DNA of 6,047 nt. It comes from a bacterium UBA1790 (GTDB lineage: Bacteria; Bacteroidota; Bacteroidia; Bacteroidales; Muribaculaceae). The notes under the pieces are model-generated. The model made no database searches. It was not told the origin of the DNA and was given only the letters and a program-made list of their open reading frames with translations. Of this stretch, positions 1 to 6,047 are shown piece by piece. Numbering within the stretch: position 1 is the stretch's first letter; every line of letters begins with the position of its first letter. The translations under genes were made by a program, and so were the position numbers. The stretch is taken from assembly GCA_002314465.1 (NCBI GenBank), contig DCGA01000041.1, positions 7,463 to 13,509 of the forward strand, in the 5' to 3' direction.

Positions 1-3000
1 ATATATCGCGACCGCGAGAACGGCATGTGGGTGGGTACCAACCACAGCGGCATAAACTACATGCCGCAGCAGGGCATGCAATTCATGCGCTACGTGCCGC
101 TATCGGTTCCCGGTTCTATCAGCAGCCGACGCATACGCGAAATCGTGGAAGACAATAACGGCAACATCTGGATAGGCACCGACAACAGGGGCGTGAACAT
201 CTTCAACCCCGTTACCGGCAACATCTCGCTTGCACACCTCTCGAGCAACAAACCGCTGGCGATGCTCAACGACGGCGGCAAACTGTGGATAGGTTTCTTC
301 AAGCACGGTCTCGACATCGTATCACCCTCTACAGGCACATCGTCGCATCTTGACGTGGAGAAGATGGGGCTTAACGACAACAGTATCTATGCCCTGTGCC
401 ACGACAGCAGTGGCCGCATGTGGATAGGTAACGGTTGGGGCGTTTACATGTCCGAAACGGGGTCTAACACCTATGAACGCCAGGAACAATTCGGTCTCAA
501 CTACATTTACGACATCATTGAGGACCGCGACAAGGATATATGGGTAGTGACTATGGGTAACGGCGTCTACCGCTACAACCCCACAACCCGCAAGACCACG
601 CACTTCCTGCACAACGAGAAAGACAGCACAAGCCTGAGCAGCAACTCGGTGAGCAACGTCATGGAGGCATCGAGCGGACTGCTGTGGTTCTCGACCGACC
701 GCGGCGGCATCTGTGCTTTTGACAAGAAAACCGGCAAGTTCAAGACCTACAGCGTAGCCCAAGGGCTGCCCGACGACTCGGCCTACAAGATTCTCGAGGA
801 TAAGGACGGCAACCTGTGGTTCGGAACCAACAACGGCCTTATCAAGTTTGACCCCAACAGCGGCAAGTGCAAGGTATATACTACCCACAACGGACTGCCC
901 AGCAACCAGTTCAACTACAAGTCGGCTCTCAAGGCAAGCAACGACGTGTTCTACTTCGGCAGCAACGAGGGACTCGTGTCGTTCAACCCCTACTCTACCA
1001 GCGCCAACGAGTATGTACCGCAGGTCTATATCACCGCCCTGTTCATCAACAACAAGGAAGTTACTCCCAGCGACGAAGATTCTCCCCTCAAGGAAGACAT
1101 AGCATTTACCGACCACATCGTGCTCTCACACGACCAGGCCGAGAACGTAGGATTCGGCTTTGCGTCACTCAGTTATGTTATGCCCGATGCCAATGCCATT
1201 GCTTACAAAATGGATGGTGTGAGCAAAGACTGGATTGAAACAACCGAGGCACGAAGCGTGACGTTTGCCAACCTCTCGCCGGGCAACTACACCCTCCACG
1301 TGAAGGGCGGCAACAGCGACGGCGTGTGGAACGAGGAAGAAACCGTGCTCCACATCACCATCGAGCGCCCGTGGTGGGGTTCTGTATGGGCTTGGCTCAT
1401 CTACCTTACCATCATTGCCGGCATCGCTTGGTTTGTCCTGAAGCAATTAAAGGCTATCAACGACAGGAAGGCCAAGGAAAAACAAGAGCGATTTGAAGAC
1501 GAGAAGGAGAAAGAGTTGTATCGCACCAAGATCGACTTCTTCACCAGCATAGCGCACGAAATACGCACTCCGGTTACGCTCATCAACGGACCGCTCGAGA
1601 ACCTCATGGAGATGGACATCGTCGACCCCGAGATTAAGCGCAACCTTAACACAATGAGCCGTAACACCAACGACCTGATGGCTCTCATCAACCAGTTGCT
1701 TGACTTCCGCAAGGTCGACAGTAACAAGATGGACATCAACACCGTGTCGATAAACATTGCCAGCATGCTGCGCGAGTGGTGCCGCAAGTTTGAGGAGTCG
1801 GCGCGCAGCCAGGGTCGCACTATTACCCTCGAAGGTGCCGAGGATAAAGCCTATGTGCTTGCCGACCGCAACTCTACAATCAAGATACTTAACAACCTGT
1901 TCTCTAACGCAGTGCGTTACAGCGACAGCATGATTAAGATAAACCTCACAGGCAATGAAGATGCAACCGTTATCACATTTGTGAACGACGGCGAGACCAT
2001 TCCGCCCGAGGACTACAACAAGATATTTGACGCGTTCTTCCAGATGAAGCGCAACGCCAATTCTACTTCAAGTTCGGGCATCGGCCTGTATCTGGCTCGC
2101 TCGCTTGCCGAACTCAACGGAGGTTCTCTCGTATATGACGAGGTTGACGGACTCAACAGATTCACCCTCACCCTCAAGACTCTCAAGCGCAGCACCGCCG
2201 AGGCTATCAAGGACAACGACACCATCGTTGTGAATGAGGAAGAAACCAATGATGAACAGCAACGCAGCGAGACTGTTCTCGTGGTCGACGACAACGAGGA
2301 ACTCCTCACTTTCATAGGCGAGAAACTCAAACAATATTATAATGTGCTGACAGCCGAAAACGGCGTTAAGGCACTCGAGGTGATGGCCAAGTCGGCTGTC
2401 CACGTGGTGGTAAGCGACATCATGATGCCCGAGATGGACGGCATAGAGCTGTGCAAGCGCATCAAGAACGACATCGAGACCAGCCACATCCCCGTAATCT
2501 TGCTCACAGCCAAGAACGACCTCGACAGCAAGGTAGAGGGTCTGCGCATAGGTGCCGACGCCTATATCGAGAAGCCGTTCTCGTTCAAGTATCTCGTGGC
2601 ACAACTCACGTCAATCTTCGACAACAAGCGTCGCGAGACCGAGGCGTTCAACCGCAAGCCGTTTGTCCCCACTGGCAACATGGGCATGAGCAAGGCCGAC
2701 GAGAAACTCATGAACAAGATTGTGGAAGCAATCGAGGAAAACATCGAGAACCCCAACTTCGGCGTTGAGGTTCTTGCCGAGCAAGTGTGCATGAGCCGCA
2801 GCAGCCTCCACCGCAAGATCAAAGCAATCTCGGGTACTTCGCCCACCGATTTCATACGCCTCATACGCCTCAAGAAGGCTTCGGCACTCATCGCCGAGGG
2901 CAGTTACCGCACTGGCGAGGTGTGCTACATTGTGGGCATCAACTCTCCCTCTTACTTCATCAAACTGTTCCAGAAGCAGTTTGGCATGACTCCCAAGGAG

Positions 3001-3063
3001 TTTGAGAAACAGCAGCGTGCCGCACAGGCCGCCGCCAAGCAACAGCAGGAAAACAACGAATAA
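1..3063 (+). CDS. Hybrid two-component system sensor/regulator (HTCS), 5'-truncated
   Basis: Inner-membrane one-protein signalling system that senses a periplasmic glycan fragment and activates transcription of nearby carbohydrate-use genes. The reading frame is open from base 1, so the ATG at 25 is internal. Residues below count from base 1. Eight Reg_prop propeller blades have their W(I/V/F)GT-type cores near residues 10, 57, 96, 141, 181, 229, 273 and 317. A Y_Y_Y domain spans about 338-456, one transmembrane helix 462-480, and a charged coiled-coil linker 481-510. HisKA carries the AHEIRTP box with phospho-acceptor H519. HATPase_c has its N box at 631-636 and G2 box SGIGL at 692-696; its G1 box is atypical (NDGETI, 662-667). 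The receiver has acidic D763/D764, phospho-acceptor D806, T836 and K858. The AraC-type HTH domain spans about 904-1003 and is followed by a Q/A-rich tail to E1020. Family members usually have 14 blades plus a signal peptide, so roughly 300 N-terminal residues are probably missing. The GH43 gene starts 45 bases downstream. The ligand cannot be read from the sequence. Confidence 0.96.
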   Translation: MYRDRENGMWVGTNHSGINYMPQQGMQFMRYVPLSVPGSISSRRIREIVEDNNGNIWIGTDNRGVNIFNPVTGNISLAHLSSNKPLAMLNDGGKLWIGFFKHGLDIVSPSTGTSSHLDVEKMGLNDNSIYALCHDSSGRMWIGNGWGVYMSETGSNTYERQEQFGLNYIYDIIEDRDKDIWVVTMGNGVYRYNPTTRKTTHFLHNEKDSTSLSSNSVSNVMEASSGLLWFSTDRGGICAFDKKTGKFKTYSVAQGLPDDSAYKILEDKDGNLWFGTNNGLIKFDPNSGKCKVYTTHNGLPSNQFNYKSALKASNDVFYFGSNEGLVSFNPYSTSANEYVPQVYITALFINNKEVTPSDEDSPLKEDIAFTDHIVLSHDQAENVGFGFASLSYVMPDANAIAYKMDGVSKDWIETTEARSVTFANLSPGNYTLHVKGGNSDGVWNEEETVLHITIERPWWGSVWAWLIYLTIIAGIAWFVLKQLKAINDRKAKEKQERFEDEKEKELYRTKIDFFTSIAHEIRTPVTLINGPLENLMEMDIVDPEIKRNLNTMSRNTNDLMALINQLLDFRKVDSNKMDINTVSINIASMLREWCRKFEESARSQGRTITLEGAEDKAYVLADRNSTIKILNNLFSNAVRYSDSMIKINLTGNEDATVITFVNDGETIPPEDYNKIFDAFFQMKRNANSTSSSGIGLYLARSLAELNGGSLVYDEVDGLNRFTLTLKTLKRSTAEAIKDNDTIVVNEEETNDEQQRSETVLVVDDNEELLTFIGEKLKQYYNVLTAENGVKALEVMAKSAVHVVVSDIMMPEMDGIELCKRIKNDIETSHIPVILLTAKNDLDSKVEGLRIGADAYIEKPFSFKYLVAQLTSIFDNKRRETEAFNRKPFVPTGNMGMSKADEKLMNKIVEAIEENIENPNFGVEVLAEQVCMSRSSLHRKIKAISGTSPTDFIRLIRLKKASALIAEGSYRTGEVCYIVGINSPSYFIKLFQKQFGMTPKEFEKQQRAAQAAAKQQQENNE

Positions 3064-3108
3064 CAACAGGAAACAAAGCGAAAAAGATAATTATACGATT
3101 GTTAGGTT
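3064..3108 (+). other. Short intergenic gap between HTCS and GH43 gene
   Basis: This 45-base A/T-rich spacer contains no terminator-like hairpin followed by a T run. I see no good match to the Bacteroidota promoter (TTTG near -33 and TAnnTTTG near -7). It holds an 8-base palindrome ATAATTAT at 3087-3094 and widely spaced 6-base inverted arms (TAACAA at 3061-3066, TTGTTA at 3099-3104), both compatible with chance. An AGG at 3104-3106 lies too close to the ATG to act as a normal Shine-Dalgarno site. The short gap and lack of a terminator favour at least partial read-through from the regulator gene into the GH43 gene. Confidence 0.5.
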
Positions 3109-4125
3109 ATGAGAACACTTAGTTTGTTAATCACAGCAATGATTGCAGCCACAGCCATGGCAATGGGTGGGTTTGTGTCGGGGGCGTTATGGAACGACAC
3201 CGACGGAAAGCACATCAATGCCCACGGTGGCGGCATCATGTATCACGACGGAACCTACTACTGGTATGGCGAGTGCAAAGGTGACCTCACCTACCGCTCT
3301 CCCGGTGTGGGTTGGGAGTGCTATCGCACCGAGACCGGCGGCGTGTCGTGCTACTCGAGCAAGGACCTCTACAACTGGAAGTTTGAGGGAGTAGTGCTTG
3401 AACCCGACACCACATTCTCACGCAGCGATACTCACCCCACAATGGTAGTGGAACGTCCCAAGGTAGTATACAACGAGAGCACAGGAAAGTTTGTAATGTG
3501 GATGCACATCGACAGCCCCAACTATGGCAAGGCATCGGCAGGTGTAGCAGTGAGCGACTCTCCCACAGGCAAGTTCACTTACATCAAGAGTTTCCGCCCC
3601 AACGGACAGATGGCACGCGACCTTACCGTCTTTAAGGACGACGACGGCAAGGCATACCTCGTTTACTCATCCGAAGAAAACAGAACAATGCACATCAGCC
3701 AGCTCACCCCCGACTACCTCAACACCGTGGGCACCTACACCCGCAACTTCGTGGACAAGTCGCGCGAGGCTCCCGCGATGTTCAAGCGTGGCGGCAAGTA
3801 TTACATAGTGTCTTCGGGATGCACCGGCTGGTCGCCCAACGAAGCCGACTATGCGGTTGCCGACAATGTCACAGGTCCATACACGCAGTTTGGCAACCCC
3901 TGCAAGGGCAAGGACGCCGACAAGACTTTCTACGGCCAAAGCACATTTGTGATTCCCGTGCAAGGCATGCGCGACACGTTCATCATAATGTTTGACCGCT
4001 GGAACAAGCGCGACCTCATAGACTCGCGCTATCTGTGGCTTCCCGTCACATTCGAAGGCGATAATATGTGCGTAAACTGGACCGAGAGTTGGTCGCTCAA
4101 CGACTTTATCGTAGAAACAAAATAA
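3109..4125 (+). CDS. Secreted GH43 glycoside hydrolase, exo-beta-1,3-galactanase-like
   Basis: Predicted five-bladed beta-propeller glycosidase of 338 residues. The closest recognisable pattern is the GH43 group containing exo-beta-1,3-galactanases (subfamily 24-like), which release galactose from the beta-1,3-galactan backbone of type II arabinogalactan. The N-terminus has one Arg, a hydrophobic stretch (about 4-18) and a plausible signal peptidase I site after AMA (16-18). There is no lipobox Cys, so a periplasmic or secreted soluble enzyme is expected. The catalytic domain fills the rest, starting with W28-N-D-T-D-G, then AHGGG at 38-42 and YYWYGE at 50-55. Three residues match the catalytic set I recall for the fungal enzyme Pc1,3Gal43A (Glu102, Glu208, Gln263): E115 in ERPKV, E220 in REAP and Q277 in YGQSTF, with nearly the same spacing. 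The usual GH43 N-terminal base Asp is absent at the AHGGG strand. No carbohydrate-binding module or C-terminal sorting domain is attached. Its position behind an HTCS supports a role in glycan breakdown. The GH43 fold is secure; the exact substrate is inferred, and related subfamilies (for example GH43_34) remain possible. Confidence 0.9.
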   Translation: MRTLSLLITAMIAATAMAMGGFVSGALWNDTDGKHINAHGGGIMYHDGTYYWYGECKGDLTYRSPGVGWECYRTETGGVSCYSSKDLYNWKFEGVVLEPDTTFSRSDTHPTMVVERPKVVYNESTGKFVMWMHIDSPNYGKASAGVAVSDSPTGKFTYIKSFRPNGQMARDLTVFKDDDGKAYLVYSSEENRTMHISQLTPDYLNTVGTYTRNFVDKSREAPAMFKRGGKYYIVSSGCTGWSPNEADYAVADNVTGPYTQFGNPCKGKDADKTFYGQSTFVIPVQGMRDTFIIMFDRWNKRDLIDSRYLWLPVTFEGDNMCVNWTESWSLNDFIVETK

Positions 4126-4198
4126 AACCACCTAATATAATAGTAAACACTTTTAGTTCTCACAACTATTGCAATCGACCTACAAAAACTGAAACAAT
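4126..4198 (+). other. Intergenic leader before the VCBS-repeat gene
   Basis: This 73-base AT-rich spacer ends in an A-rich stretch just before the ATG at 4199 and has no Shine-Dalgarno sequence, as is common for Bacteroidota translation starts. It contains a small perfect inverted repeat, TAGTT (4154-4158), a 5-base loop, then AACTA (4164-4168). With no following T run this is a poor terminator; it could be a weak hairpin, part of an operator, or chance. A TATAAT string at 4136-4141 is not meaningful here because the primary sigma factor of this phylum prefers a different -7 element. I see no confident promoter, so co-transcription with the GH43 gene is the simpler reading. Confidence 0.45.
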
Positions 4199-6047
4199 AT
4201 GAAACGCATCTATCTTATAGGCATACTTATGACAATAGCGGCAACCGCAGGTGCACAAACACCCGGGGCTGCATCTAATATTAAGTTTACACGCGTGAGC
4301 CAGCCAGTCCCCAAGCAAGTGGCAATAGGCACACAGCAGGCTGGCGAATTCTACCATTCGCAGTACACCGGTGCTGCATGGGGCGACTACAATGGGGACG
4401 GATACCTGGACGTTTTCTACAGCGACCGCAACCAGCATGCCAGCTCATCCAACGTGCAGTCTAACCTCTACAAGAACAACGGCGACGGCACCTTTGCTCG
4501 CGTGACATGGTCACCCTTTGCCGGCACAGCGTTTTCAAGCCCCGTGTGGTTTGACTTTAACAACGACGGACTCCTCGACATGTTTGTGTCGGGTGTGGCT
4601 TCTTGGGGTTACAAGTGGAAAGAAGAAGACACCAACCTTGATGCACTCAAGTGCCACCTCTACATCAACAAGGGCAACGACAGCAACGGCAATGCCACCT
4701 TTGAGGAAATCACCGACTGCGGCGTGAAGCCCGTGTTCAACGCTATGGGCGGCAAGGGCCACATGGCAGTTGCTGTGGGCGACTACAACAAGGATGGCTA
4801 CACCGACATGATTCTCACCGGTTTTGACGAGGTTGACCGCAGCACCAAGGAAAAGACTTGGCTGGCTACCCGAACCTGCTATCTCTACAAGAACGTGGGC
4901 GGAAAGAAATTTGAACTCGTTGAGGCTCCCCTTGCCAACGGCGGCCAGTTTGTAGGCCTTACCGACGGTAGCGTCACAATGGTTGACCTTGACGGCGACA
5001 CCTACCCCGACATCGTGGCCAACGGTTACGACGACCACTACGAGAGTTCACTCCACATCTACTGGAACATGGGCGACGGCACATTCGTGGAGAAGGAAAG
5101 CGGCATCAAGGGCCTCACCGCAGGCATCGTGACTGTGGGCGACATCGACAATGACGGACGTCCCGACCTCATCATGGGCGGTATCTACGAGAATTGCAAC
5201 CGCAAGAGCATGTACATTGCACGCAACACCGGACGCCGCAACTGGGAACTGGTCAACGTTGATGCATTTGAGGGCTGCGACGGCACTCAGATTTCGGTTG
5301 GCGATGTCAACCAAGATGGTCTTGCCGACCTCCTTGTGGGCGGTCACGGCCAGACTCACGAGCACACTACCTGGATTTATGCCAACCAAGGCAACTTCAC
5401 TTTCGAGGTAAACGGTGCGCACTATAACGACACATTCGGCAAACTGGGCCACTTCAACCGCGTGACACACGGCAACCAACACCTCATCGACTATGATAAC
5501 GACGGTTATCTGGACGCGTGGAGCAGCGGCTGGTGCAACGGCACATGCGGCACAGGCTGTCTTACCGAGATTTACCACAACGTGAGCGCCAACAAGGGCG
5601 TGGAAGCCAACACAGCACCCTCGGCACCCACTGGACTTCAGGTGGCGGTTGACAGCGAGAGCAACCTCGTGACATTCACATGGACTGCTGCAAGCGACGA
5701 CTTCACCCCCGAGGCAGCATTACGCTACAACTTCTACATCAAGCGCAAGGGTAGCGACGAGGTGTTCATGATACTTCCCAGCGACATCTCAACGGGTTTC
5801 GTTCGCGTGGGCAATACCGTAGGCGCTCTCTACACCTGCAAGTACGTGACCAAGGTTGCCGAGAGCGGCACCTATGAATGGGGCGTACAAGCCATCGACA
5901 ACGGTAACAAGGGCGGACTGTGGGCGACTGCCACCAGCGACATCAATGTGAGCGGCATCAACACCGTAACCGTGAGCAACGTAGCCAAGGCATGGAGCAA
6001 CGGCAACACCCTCTACTACAATGTCGACGATGCAAGCACCATGAGCG
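4199..6047 (+). CDS. Secreted FG-GAP/VCBS-repeat beta-propeller protein with Fn3 domain, 3'-truncated
   Basis: The ATG at 4199 opens a frame that stays open to the window edge (616 codons), so the C-terminus is missing. The start is supported by an immediate signal peptide: K2-R3, a hydrophobic core at 4-16, and an AGA-Q cleavage site after A19. Residues about 50-455 carry seven calcium-binding loops of the D-x-[DN]-x-D-G-x-x-D type, beginning at D63, D119, D195, D263, D315, D369 and D431. The fourth has T instead of G (D267-T268). Spacing of 52-76 residues fits one loop per blade of a seven-bladed, integrin-alpha-like propeller. The last blade ends in a cysteine cluster, C446, C450 and C454. 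A fibronectin type III-like domain follows at about 474-584, starting PSAPTGL and containing YEWGVQAID near its end. Residues 586-616 (GINTV..., then NGNTLYYNVDD) resemble the start of a type IX secretion C-terminal sorting domain, cut by the edge. No catalytic motif is recognised. Such proteins are usually annotated only as VCBS repeat-containing; glycan binding or an unassigned lyase or hydrolase activity are both possible. Linkage to the GH43 gene suggests the same substrate. Confidence 0.9.
   Translation, partial: MKRIYLIGILMTIAATAGAQTPGAASNIKFTRVSQPVPKQVAIGTQQAGEFYHSQYTGAAWGDYNGDGYLDVFYSDRNQHASSSNVQSNLYKNNGDGTFARVTWSPFAGTAFSSPVWFDFNNDGLLDMFVSGVASWGYKWKEEDTNLDALKCHLYINKGNDSNGNATFEEITDCGVKPVFNAMGGKGHMAVAVGDYNKDGYTDMILTGFDEVDRSTKEKTWLATRTCYLYKNVGGKKFELVEAPLANGGQFVGLTDGSVTMVDLDGDTYPDIVANGYDDHYESSLHIYWNMGDGTFVEKESGIKGLTAGIVTVGDIDNDGRPDLIMGGIYENCNRKSMYIARNTGRRNWELVNVDAFEGCDGTQISVGDVNQDGLADLLVGGHGQTHEHTTWIYANQGNFTFEVNGAHYNDTFGKLGHFNRVTHGNQHLIDYDNDGYLDAWSSGWCNGTCGTGCLTEIYHNVSANKGVEANTAPSAPTGLQVAVDSESNLVTFTWTAASDDFTPEAALRYNFYIKRKGSDEVFMILPSDISTGFVRVGNTVGALYTCKYVTKVAESGTYEWGVQAIDNGNKGGLWATATSDINVSGINTVTVSNVAKAWSNGNTLYYNVDDASTMS

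Noticed and set aside
25..27. ATG at 25 as the true start of the HTCS gene
   Set aside because: The frame is open to base 1 and the preceding codons complete a Reg_prop blade (D-R-E-N-G-M-W-V-G-T), so this Met is internal; no signal peptide follows it.
322..1116. Long open frame on the minus strand (264 codons) inside the HTCS gene
   Set aside because: It lies opposite a clearly homologous multi-domain gene, its translation has low complexity rich in V, A and G with no recognisable domain, and such antisense frames are expected from the GC-rich third positions of the real gene.
2068..2604. Minus-strand open frame opposite the kinase and receiver region
   Set aside because: It mirrors the conserved HATPase and receiver coding sequence, has no recognisable motif or start signal, and is best explained as a shadow frame.
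3061..3104. TAACAA and TTGTTA as a possible terminator or operator after the HTCS gene
   Set aside because: The 6-base arms are separated by 32 bases, there is no T run after them, and one arm overlaps the stop codon; chance is the simpler explanation.
4136..4141. TATAAT string resembling a -10 promoter element
   Set aside because: The main sigma factor of Bacteroidota recognises a different -7 element (TAnnTTTG) and no matching -33 TTTG is present; an AT-rich spacer produces this string easily.
4535..5578. Two minus-strand open frames (4535-5038 and 5048-5578) opposite the VCBS-repeat gene
   Set aside because: Their V/A/D-rich sequences are the reverse complement of the GAC-, GGC- and AAC-rich calcium loops; no independent domain or plausible start context is visible.

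Overview
The window reads as part of a carbohydrate-use locus from a member of the Bacteroidota, most likely a gut-type Bacteroidales. Three features point there. The first gene is a hybrid two-component system (sensor, histidine kinase, receiver and AraC-type regulator in one protein), an architecture largely characteristic of this phylum. The intergenic leaders are A-rich with no clear Shine-Dalgarno sequence. A secreted GH43 glycosidase follows the regulator directly. Codon use is fairly GC-rich (GAC, GGC, AAC and CTC are favoured), which fits Muribaculaceae, Prevotellaceae or similar groups better than typical AT-richer Bacteroides; this placement is inference.

Layout, all on the + strand: (1) 1-3063, the C-terminal 1020 residues of a hybrid two-component regulator, cut by the left edge; (2) a 45-base gap; (3) 3109-4125, a complete 338-residue secreted GH43 enzyme resembling exo-beta-1,3-galactanases; (4) a 73-base gap; (5) 4199-6047, the first 616 residues of a secreted protein with seven calcium-type FG-GAP/VCBS repeats and a fibronectin type III domain, cut by the right edge. 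No gap exceeds 75 bases. No RNA gene, mobile element, CRISPR array or convincing terminator was seen.

Working model (inference): the regulator senses a periplasmic oligosaccharide and switches on the locus. The GH43 enzyme trims a beta-1,3-galactan-type backbone such as that of type II arabinogalactan. The propeller/Fn3 protein, exported and perhaps displayed on the surface, binds or processes the same glycan. No SusC/SusD pair lies in the window, so whether this is a full polysaccharide utilisation locus depends on the flanks. The least understood component is the seven-repeat propeller protein.
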